This document shows positions 58,895-64,000 of a DNA stretch of 64,000 nt, in pieces. The position numbers and the translations under genes were made by a program. Below the pieces are notes generated by a model. That model ran no database searches. It worked only from the letters and a program-made list of their open reading frames with translations, and was not told the DNA's origin. The stretch comes from an uncultured Cytophagales bacterium (GTDB taxonomy: Bacteria > Bacteroidota > Bacteroidia > Cytophagales > Thermonemataceae): NCBI GenBank assembly GCA_937911505.1, contig CALEMF010000047.1, positions 1-64,000 on the forward strand. Reading direction: 5' to 3'. Position 1 is the first letter of the stretch, and the number at the start of each line of letters is the position of its first letter.

Positions 58895-59032
58895 TTATTG
58901 TTCTTCTTGTATTTGAGCTGCACTTTTGGATTGCGTTCCCTTTCCAACAACGCGGACAATCAGAATAACAGTGCCTGCTATAAAAGCAAAAGCCAATAAA
59001 GCGAACAAAGCAAAGAGTAGATATAACGACAT
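58895..59032 (-). CDS. 45-residue single-helix membrane protein
   Basis: A very short gene on the minus strand: ATG read at 59032-59030, TAA at 58897-58895. The product starts M-S-L-Y-L-L-F-A-L-F, has one strong membrane helix (residues 3-28, L-A-F-A-F-I-A-G-T-V-I-L-I-V), then a basic and Gln/Glu-rich tail (V-G-K-G-T-Q-S-K, ending I-Q-E-E-Q). The hydrophobic helix, positive-inside charge and an ATG in a 264-base gap between real same-strand genes support coding. It overlaps no other good frame. Function unknown; small single-helix proteins often regulate membrane enzymes. Confidence 0.55.
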   Translation of the reverse strand: MSLYLLFALFALLAFAFIAGTVILIVRVVGKGTQSKSAAQIQEEQ

Positions 59033-59134
59033 AGAATAGAAAGTATAGTTGTATAATCAATAGATAAGCTTTACCTGAATCACTTTTAAAGCTTACAAGT
59101 TACATCGGTAATGTATTGTAGAAGCAAGCCTAGC

Positions 59135-59698
59135 CTACTTCACCCGTTCCATGTATTCTCCTGTTTGTGTATTCACCCGAATCATTTCGCCTATATCTAC
59201 AAAAAGAGGAATACTGACTTCAGCGCCAGTCTCTAGTGTAGCAGGCTTAAGGGTTTTAGTGGCAGTATCTCCTTTTACGCCAGGTTCTGTATAGGTAACT
59301 TCCAGCTCTACAGACATAGGAAGTTCTGCCATAATAGGTGTGTTGTCCTCATCAAAGCTAATGGTTACATTAAAACCTTCTTTTAAAAATTTAAGCCCTT
59401 CCCCAAAAAGTGTTTCATCAATATAAATCTGCTCGAAAGTTTCATTGTCCATGCAGACCAAGTTACTACCATCTCTGTAGGAATACATCAAGTCGCGTGT
59501 TTCTACTCGAATGAGTTCGATGGACTCTCCAGAACGGAAACGATTTTCAGCAAGCTTACCTGTATTGACGTTACGCATTTTTACCTGATAAAAAGCACGT
59601 AAATTACCTGGGGTACGATGTTCGTATTCTAATACTTGCATCAGTTCTCCATTGTAGCGTATAAAAGCGCCTCTTGATAAGTCAGACGTCGTAGCCAT
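59135..59698 (-). CDS. efp: Translation elongation factor P
   Basis: A 187-residue EF-P, which binds between the P and E sites and helps stalled ribosomes make bonds at consecutive prolines. The frame goes on to 59755, but ATG 59698 is the family start (M-A-T-T-S-D-L-S-R-G-A-F-I-R-Y-N-G-E). Domain I (1-63) carries the tip loop E-H-R-T-P-G-N-L-R-A-F: the residue matching E. coli Lys34 is Asn32, so there is no target for lysylation and no Arg for rhamnosylation at the tip. Domains II and III follow (L-P-M-S-V-E-L-E-V-T-Y, G-D-T-A-T-K-T-L-K-P-A-T-L-E-T-G-A-E-V, V-N-T-Q-T-G-E-Y). This loop is usual for many Bacteroidota. It lies downstream of the glycosyltransferase gene. Confidence 0.96.
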   Translation of the reverse strand: MATTSDLSRGAFIRYNGELMQVLEYEHRTPGNLRAFYQVKMRNVNTGKLAENRFRSGESIELIRVETRDLMYSYRDGSNLVCMDNETFEQIYIDETLFGEGLKFLKEGFNVTISFDEDNTPIMAELPMSVELEVTYTEPGVKGDTATKTLKPATLETGAEVSIPLFVDIGEMIRVNTQTGEYMERVK

Positions 59699-59764
59699 AG
59701 CTATGATTGTATTTAAAGTTTTTGTAAATCTAGTAAAATGCCCTAAAAGAAGCAAAAAGCCCTT

Positions 59765-60499
59765 TTATTCAGGTTGGTACGATTTGAACAAACTGCTAAT
59801 CTTGATTTGGATAACGCCCCAAAAGGCTTCTTTAAAAATCTTAAAAGACATCTTAGATTTTCCTTTGGTGCGGTCTGTGAAAATAATGGGTACTTCTTTA
59901 AGCTTAAATCCGTACTTCCAAGCTTGAAACTTCATCTCTATTTGAAAAGCATAGCCAATAAAGCGAATACGATCGAGTGGAATAGTTTCGAGTACCTTGC
60001 GACGGTAACACTTAAAACCTGCCGTAGCATCAGAGATGGGCATACCTGTGACAAAGCGTACGTAATAACTAGCAAAGAAAGACATCAAAACCCGACGCAT
60101 AGGCCAATTGACAACATTTACACCTGTCACGTAACGAGAGCCAATCGCTACATCAAAACCCTCCAAAGCACAAGCCTCATAGAGTTTTACAAGGTCGTCA
60201 GGATTGTGCGAAAAGTCTGCGTCCATCTCAAACATATAATCATATGTTTTTGCAATACCCCAATGAAAGCCATGAATATAGGCAGTACCTAAGCCTAGCT
60301 TTCCTGCTCTTTTCTCTATAAAAAGCCGGTCGGGAAATTGTTCTTGTAATGTTTCCACTACTTCCGCGGTGCCATCGGGCGAGTTATCATCTACAATAAG
60401 TAAATCAAAGGCCTTAGGGAGCGACAAGACCCGCTTTACGATAGAAGCTATATTTTCTATCTCATTATAGGTAGGAATAATGACTAATGCGTCTTTCAA
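59765..60499 (-). CDS. Polyprenol-phosphate mannosyltransferase-like glycosyltransferase (Dpm1 type)
   Basis: A 244-residue GT2 enzyme making polyprenyl-phosphate-linked mannose or glucose. TTG 60499 (M-K-D-A-L-V-I-I-P-T-Y-N-E) is chosen over TTG 60532 because a -7 element lies at 60522-60529. Motifs: I-P-T-Y-N-E-I-E-N near 7-15, L-I-V-D-D-N-S-P-D-G-T (30s), D-A-D-F-S-H near 95, G-S-R-Y-V-T-G, R-R-V-L-M-S-F-F-A and S-D-A-T-A-G-F-K-C-Y. The end F-K-E-A-F-W-G-V-I-Q-I-K fits peripheral membrane binding. It may supply sugar for protein O-mannosylation, which Bacteroidota use on exported proteins. Confidence 0.93.
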   Translation of the reverse strand: MKDALVIIPTYNEIENIASIVKRVLSLPKAFDLLIVDDNSPDGTAEVVETLQEQFPDRLFIEKRAGKLGLGTAYIHGFHWGIAKTYDYMFEMDADFSHNPDDLVKLYEACALEGFDVAIGSRYVTGVNVVNWPMRRVLMSFFASYYVRFVTGMPISDATAGFKCYRRKVLETIPLDRIRFIGYAFQIEMKFQAWKYGFKLKEVPIIFTDRTKGKSKMSFKIFKEAFWGVIQIKISSLFKSYQPE

Positions 60500-60521
60500 G
60501 ATTAAGAATTGTTTAGGGCTA

Positions 60522-60529
60522 CAAAAATA
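60522..60529 (-). promoter_or_regulatory. Putative -7 element for the Dpm1-type gene
   Basis: Minus strand reads TATTTTTG, matching TAnnTTTG. Transcription would begin near 60515, which supports translation from the TTG at 60499 and not from 60532. Confidence 0.45.
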
Positions 60530-60643
60530 CAAAAAAAAAAAAGCTCACCTAACGGTCAGTCAGATTTAACGCTTTTTAAGAAAGGCCATTGTGCCCCAAT
60601 AATTTTATAATTATATTAACCAAAAACAGTACAACCTAAACCA

Positions 60644-61198
60644 ATGCCTGTCAACGCCCGTCATGTAGAAAACTCTAAAATAACTTTGACCGAACTGATG
60701 ATTCCTAGCTACGCCAACTTTGGTGGTAAAATTCATGGAGGTATCTTACTATCGCTTATGGATAAAGTAGCGTACGCTTGTGCCTCTAAGCACTCAGGAA
60801 ATTATTGCGTAACAGTAAATATTGATAATGTAGACTTCCTGAATCCTGTAGAAGTAGGAGATTTAGTATCTTTGAAGGCTTCTGTCAATTATGTAGGAAA
60901 AACCTCGTTAGTGGTAGGAATTAGGGTAACGGCAGAGAATGTAAAAACAGGAGAGGTACGACATACCAACACTTCCTACTTTACAATGGTGGCAAAAGAT
61001 GAAGCTAATAACCCTACGATAGTACCCGAACTGGTTTTGGAAAAAAAAGTAGAAGTAAGGCGTTTCTTAGAAGCGCTTAAGAGAAGAGAACTCAAGAAAG
61101 AGTACGAAGCAGGTTTTTCAAATCTAAAGAAACATACTAATCCAGAAAAAGAATTATCTCAATTAGAAAATGAAAGATGCCAATTGGCTTTAGCATAA
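60644..61198 (+). CDS. Hotdog-fold acyl-CoA thioesterase (YciA/BACH type)
   Basis: A 184-residue enzyme hydrolysing acyl-CoA. Hotdog motif: N-F-G-G-K-I-H-G-G-I-L-L-S-L-M-D near residues 26-41 (typical G-G-x-L-L...D), A-C-A-S-K-H, then V-T-V-N-I-D-N-V-D-F-L-N-P-V-E-V-G-D and V-R-V-T-A-E-N-V-K-T-G-E-V-R-H. An extra tail of about 50 residues (A-L-K-R-R-E-L-K-K-E-Y) is charged and helical, longer than in YciA. It acts in the cytoplasm, perhaps recycling CoA. First gene of an operon with ltaE (19-base gap) and tdk. Confidence 0.9.
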   Translation: MPVNARHVENSKITLTELMIPSYANFGGKIHGGILLSLMDKVAYACASKHSGNYCVTVNIDNVDFLNPVEVGDLVSLKASVNYVGKTSLVVGIRVTAENVKTGEVRHTNTSYFTMVAKDEANNPTIVPELVLEKKVEVRRFLEALKRRELKKEYEAGFSNLKKHTNPEKELSQLENERCQLALA

Positions 61199-61217
61199 GA
61201 ATTAAATTATACAACGC

Positions 61218-62252
61218 ATGACCATAGATTTACGTAGCGATACCATTACCAAGCCTACCCCTGAGATGCTAACAGCGATGTGTGAAGCTGAAGTAGGCGA
61301 TGACGTATGGGGCGACGATCCAACTGTAAAGGCCCTAGAAGCCAAAGCAGCCGAACAGTTTGGGGTAGAAGCTGCCTTATTTTGTGCTTCTGGTACGATG
61401 ACCAACCAAATTGCGATTAGAGCACTTACCCAACCCAACGACCAAGTAATTTGTGACCAACTAGCACATATCTATAATTACGAAGGGGGAGGAATCGCCT
61501 CCAATGCGCTGCTTTCGGTAAGGCTTGTTACAGGCGAGCGTGGTAAAATAGCGCCTCAACAAGTAGTAGAAAATATTAATCCCGATGATATTCATTTTCC
61601 TGTGACACGCTTGGTAGCTTTAGAGAACACTGTTAACAAGGGTGGTGGAAATTATTATACCATCAAGGAAATTGAAGCCATTTGGGAGGTATGCCAGCAG
61701 CATCAACTCAAGCTACATCTCGATGGCGCAAGGCTATTCAACGCTTTGGTAGAAACAGGTGATAGTCCCAAAGATTACGGAAAGTACTTCGATACTATTT
61801 CTCTTTGCTTGTCCAAAGGGCTAGGTTGCCCTGTAGGTTCTGTATTATTGGGTACTGATGAGACCATCAAAAAGGCCAGACGCATTCGGAAAGTAATGGG
61901 CGGTGGTTGGCGACAAGCAGGATTTCTAGCGGCAGCAGGAATCTATGCCTTAGATCATCACGTTACACGCCTTAAAGAAGATCACCAAAGAGCAAAAGAA
62001 GTGGGGAAGCTTTTACAAGCTACTAGTTTCATAAAAAAGGTCTTTCCAGTAGATACTAACATTGTAGTGGGTGAGGTAGTAGAGGATTTACAGATACCTG
62101 AGGTAGTAGCCACGCTAGCTGCGCAAGATATTAAAGTCTCTACCTTCGGGAGGCGCTATATCCGACTGGTTACCCACTTACACTTCGACGATGAGGCATT
62201 GACTACACTCGCTACACGACTTAAAAAGCTTACCTTACCAGTTGCTTCCTGA
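61218..62252 (+). CDS. ltaE: Low-specificity L-threonine aldolase
   Basis: A 344-residue PLP enzyme splitting threonine or allo-threonine to glycine and acetaldehyde. Motifs: I-D-L-R-S-D-T-I-T-K-P-T-P-E-M (residues 3-17), G-D-D-V-W-G-D-D-P-T-V, F-C-A-S-G-T-M-T-N-Q-I-A-I, Q-L-A-H-I-Y-N-Y-E-G-G-G, L-E-N-T-V-N-K-G-G-G, L-H-L-D-G-A-R-L-F-N-A near 170 (Asp for PLP) and the Schiff-base Lys in S-L-C-L-S-K-G-L-G-C-P-V-G-S near 197. All are intact. Provides glycine when serine hydroxymethyltransferase is limiting. Between thioesterase and tdk. Confidence 0.96.
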   Translation: MTIDLRSDTITKPTPEMLTAMCEAEVGDDVWGDDPTVKALEAKAAEQFGVEAALFCASGTMTNQIAIRALTQPNDQVICDQLAHIYNYEGGGIASNALLSVRLVTGERGKIAPQQVVENINPDDIHFPVTRLVALENTVNKGGGNYYTIKEIEAIWEVCQQHQLKLHLDGARLFNALVETGDSPKDYGKYFDTISLCLSKGLGCPVGSVLLGTDETIKKARRIRKVMGGGWRQAGFLAAAGIYALDHHVTRLKEDHQRAKEVGKLLQATSFIKKVFPVDTNIVVGEVVEDLQIPEVVATLAAQDIKVSTFGRRYIRLVTHLHFDDEALTTLATRLKKLTLPVAS

Positions 62253-62276
62253 GAGGCTGCTAGTGATTGAAAAGTT

Positions 62277-62870
62277 ATGTTTATAGAACCCCATTTTAAT
62301 CAGTCTAGAGGTGGCTGGATAGAGATTATCTGCGGCTGCATGTTTTCTGGGAAAACAGAAGAGCTGATACGTAGGCTCAATAGAGCTACTATTGCCCGCC
62401 AAAAAGTAGAAATATTCAAACCCGCTGTAGACCAACGCTATCACGAAGAGGATGTAGTTTCGCACAATGCTACTTCCATTCGCTCTACACCCGTACATAA
62501 TGCAGAAGAAATTTTATTACTATCTGCGGACAGCAATATTATTGGTATCGATGAAGCACAGTTTTTTGATGAAAGCATTGTAGAGGTCTGTAACACTTTG
62601 GCTAATCAAGGAAAGCGGGTGGTAATTGCAGGGTTAGATATGGATTACCAAGAAAATCCTTTTGGGGTAATGCCTAAGTTATTAGCCATTGCTGAGTTCA
62701 TTACGAAAGTACATGCCATTTGTATGGTTTGCGGGAGTGTTGCTTCCTACTCTTATCGACTTGTAGCTTCAGAAGAGAAGGTATTACTAGGCGAGGCTGA
62801 TGAGTATGAAGCACGCTGTAGAAAATGCTTTCAAGAGGGCTTAGAGGTGCAAGACAAGGCTACTCGTTAA
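62277..62870 (+). CDS. tdk: Thymidine kinase
   Basis: A 197-residue type II thymidine kinase of salvage. Walker [14 protein letters not shown] near residues 19-31, I-G-I-D-E-A-Q-F-F (Walker B, about 93-101), [10 protein letters not shown] (lasso start) and the zinc site C-M-V-C-G ... C-R-K-C. The N-terminal 12 residues ([12 protein letters not shown]) are a small extension usual in Bacteroidota. Last gene of the thioesterase-ltaE-tdk run (24-base gap), ending two bases before the convergent gene at 62872. Confidence 0.96.
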   Translation: MFIEPHFNQSRGGWIEIICGCMFSGKTEELIRRLNRATIARQKVEIFKPAVDQRYHEEDVVSHNATSIRSTPVHNAEEILLLSADSNIIGIDEAQFFDESIVEVCNTLANQGKRVVIAGLDMDYQENPFGVMPKLLAIAEFITKVHAICMVCGSVASYSYRLVASEEKVLLGEADEYEARCRKCFQEGLEVQDKATR

Positions 62871-62871
62871 A

Positions 62872-63567
62872 TTAGAAAAGATTCTTAGCTTCTTCTTGAT
62901 AAAAGGCTGTAGCTACGGCTGCGTAGCTGAACTGTAGCTTACGACTTTGGCTTCCCCAAGGAAAAGCTTTTACAGATTGCCAGTACTCTATGGTCTTTTT
63001 TTCAGCAAAACCTCTATTATAAAGTGCTGCCAAAAATCCGACAGAAGGCTGAGGAAGCTTGTACATAATTTTAGCTACCTCATAAAAAGCTGCTAAGTAC
63101 GCTAGCTGCCATTGTAAGTTACTAAGTCGTTCGATACGCTCCTTACGGATCAAGGAAGGAGTTGTACTGGAAAAAACGATAAGCTGCTGAAAAGAAGATA
63201 GTTGATATTGTTGTATAAGCTGCTCTAACTGTTCTACCCAAGAAGGCTTCATCTGGCAATACCCAATTGAAAAATCAGCGTAAGTGGCGCCATAAGTAAC
63301 GTACAAGCGTTCTAGGGCGTTTGTCTCTGCATAATCACGCCAAATACTATAGCGGGCAACTTCAGGAAAAACTACACTCACTAAGCGGGCGGCATTTTTC
63401 CCAAGTTTTTTTTTGAGAAGCGCCTGCTGTGCTTTGACCCAAGAAAGCCCTGAAGCATAATCTTTTGGATAAACCTGCTGAAAGCTTAATGCTGCTTGGG
63501 CTACGCTCGAAAAAGATGTAGCAGCGAAAGAAAAAAATAATATAAGGGTGGTAAGGTAGATTTTCAT
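62872..63567 (-). CDS. Secreted protein with lytic-transglycosylase-like motif
   Basis: A 231-residue exported protein. ATG 63567 (M-K-I-Y-L-T-T-L-I-L-F-F-S-F-A-A-T) gives a signal peptide of about 25 residues; the frame opens 27 bases earlier. The core has V-V-F-P-E-V-A-R-Y-S-I-W-R-D-Y-A-E-T, where the F-P-E Glu could be the catalytic acid, and D-F-S-I-G-Y-C-Q-M-K-P-S, similar to the G-L-G-Q-I-M-P loop of SLT lysozyme-like enzymes, then L-A-A-L-Y-N-R-G-F, similar to the Y-N-x-G motif. I read it as a distant goose-lysozyme/SLT relative with unclear activity. Converges with tdk; the following terminator (63581) belongs to the upstream PAS gene. Confidence 0.6.
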   Translation of the reverse strand: MKIYLTTLILFFSFAATSFSSVAQAALSFQQVYPKDYASGLSWVKAQQALLKKKLGKNAARLVSVVFPEVARYSIWRDYAETNALERLYVTYGATYADFSIGYCQMKPSWVEQLEQLIQQYQLSSFQQLIVFSSTTPSLIRKERIERLSNLQWQLAYLAAFYEVAKIMYKLPQPSVGFLAALYNRGFAEKKTIEYWQSVKAFPWGSQSRKLQFSYAAVATAFYQEEAKNLF

Positions 63568-63580
63568 CCTAAGTACACAT

Positions 63581-63615
63581 AAAAAATCCCACAACCTTGC
63601 TTGATCGTGGGATTT
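63581..63615 (-). terminator. Intrinsic terminator after the PAS-domain gene
   Basis: AAATCCCAC (63584-63592) and GTGGGATTT (63607-63615) form a perfect 9-bp stem with a 14-base loop; on the minus strand the stem is followed by a T run. Confidence 0.85.
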
Positions 63616-63635
63616 ACCAAATATATTATAGAAGA

Positions 63636-64000
63636 CTAAGCCAACGTAAATAAGTCGCCACCCTCTTGTTGTTTGTTACCGGGTACATTTTGATGACGTA
63701 CTTCGTTAAATAGGAAGACGTAGACGATCTTTGTATCGATTTCTAACTTACCCGACATCATTTCTACAGGGTATACATGTTCGGTTTGGTCAATTACCTT
63801 ACCGTTCACATTTTGCGTAAAGGATTTATAACTCAATTGGAACTTACGTTCTTTCAAGTCGATAATATTTGCATAGTCTGTCTCAATGAAAACATCTACC
63901 ATCTTACCTTCTAGTTCTTCACGATCATAACCGAAACGCTCTAGAATATGGTTATTGACTTTCGTAATGATAAACTTCTCGTTGGTAAGGATAATTCCTT
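63636..64000 (-). CDS. PAS-domain protein (partial, C-terminal end)
   Basis: The gene enters from the right edge; only the last 121 codons are seen, ending at TAA 63636. Reading the same frame past the internal ATG at 63902 gives G-I-I-L-T-N-E-K-F-I-I-T-K-V-N-N-H-I-L-E-R-F-G-Y-D-R-E-E-L-E-G-K and then M-V-D-V-F-I-E: the core of a PAS domain (I-x-x-V-N, F-G-Y-x-x-E-E-L-x-G-K). It goes on to K-F-Q-L-S-Y-K-S-F and V-Y-V-F-L-F-N-E-V-R and ends shortly after. So the last PAS lies at the very C-terminus of its protein, probably a sensor protein whose main part is outside the window. No output domain can be seen. Confidence 0.75.
   Translation of the reverse strand, partial: GIILTNEKFIITKVNNHILERFGYDREELEGKMVDVFIETDYANIIDLKERKFQLSYKSFTQNVNGKVIDQTEHVYPVEMMSGKLEIDTKIVYVFLFNEVRHQNVPGNKQQEGGDLFTLA

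Noticed and set aside
58872-59060. 62-codon minus-strand frame with several Cys residues
   Set aside because: It overlaps, in another frame, the 45-residue membrane protein gene, which has a far better composition and start.
60531-60542. Run of 12 A residues as a programmed slippage site
   Set aside because: It lies upstream of the chosen start and -7 element of the glycosyltransferase gene, in non-coding DNA.

Overview
The window is one continuous stretch of a Bacteroidota chromosome, most likely from the Cytophagales/Cytophagia. The evidence is a fused SecDF, HxlR and LytTR regulators, TonB and FKBP lipoproteins, a type IX sorting-type domain, an EF-P with the Bacteroidota-type loop, and promoters of the form TTG-N20-TAnnTTTG. 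No rRNA, tRNA, CRISPR array, intact insertion sequence or prophage was seen. Most of the window is ordinary core chromosome; I did not find a convincing new multi-gene defence or biosynthetic system. The most informative signals are a small MITE, two genes each broken by one in-frame stop, a regulated aceB promoter region and a few oddly built proteins.

Layout. 1-4055: a truncated Ycf48-like repeat protein, a lipoprotein, a divergent HxlR regulator and alpha/beta hydrolase, and an FAD amine oxidase. 4056-5910: a tandem duplication of a small lipoprotein gene with its terminator; the upstream region of copy 1 carries a 227-bp MITE whose empty site survives in copy 2. 5969-13894: a solute-binding protein, small unknowns, a DUF2911 protein, a TPR protein, an HtrA protease, a nuclease A inhibitor-like protein and two broken genes. 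14090-16987: an operon of a secreted serine hydrolase, a LytS-type kinase and a LytTR regulator. 17042-23210: S41 protease, hemerythrin-like repair protein and enolase. 23399-28167: a tight operon nrnA, two FKBP lipoproteins, rdgB, udk and a KtrA-like protein. 28245-31935: a small unknown and secDF.

32029-35306: malate synthase and a divergent ScfR/RamB-type regulator, with a 14-bp perfect palindrome over the aceB promoter, suggesting control of the glyoxylate shunt. 35370-46331: NfeD, LysM protein, TIGR02757 protein, Lrp regulator, cell-wall amidase, FtsX-type permease, Omp85-like barrel and an orphan unknown. 46446-53458: PLP decarboxylase, glutamate dehydrogenase, a PEP mutase-like/Ada pair, Rpe and TonB. 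53543-56384: an operon of M28 peptidase, LpxH and a secreted propeller-like protein. 56452-60499: a free-standing sorting-domain-like mini-protein, a sugar transferase, an ABC ATPase, EF-P and a dolichol-phosphate-mannose-type glycosyltransferase. 60644-64000: an operon of thioesterase, threonine aldolase and thymidine kinase, then a lytic-transglycosylase-like protein and the end of a PAS protein.

Together the genes cover envelope building and quality control (LpxH, SecDF, HtrA, CtpA-like, NfeD, FKBPs, LysM, amidase, Omp85), nucleotide hygiene (RdgB, Udk, Tdk, NrnA), central carbon metabolism (enolase, Rpe, malate synthase) and alkylation repair (Ada). Many annotated start codons were shifted to an internal ATG where a signal peptide or family start made this clear. 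All family assignments come from reading the translated sequences, without database searches.
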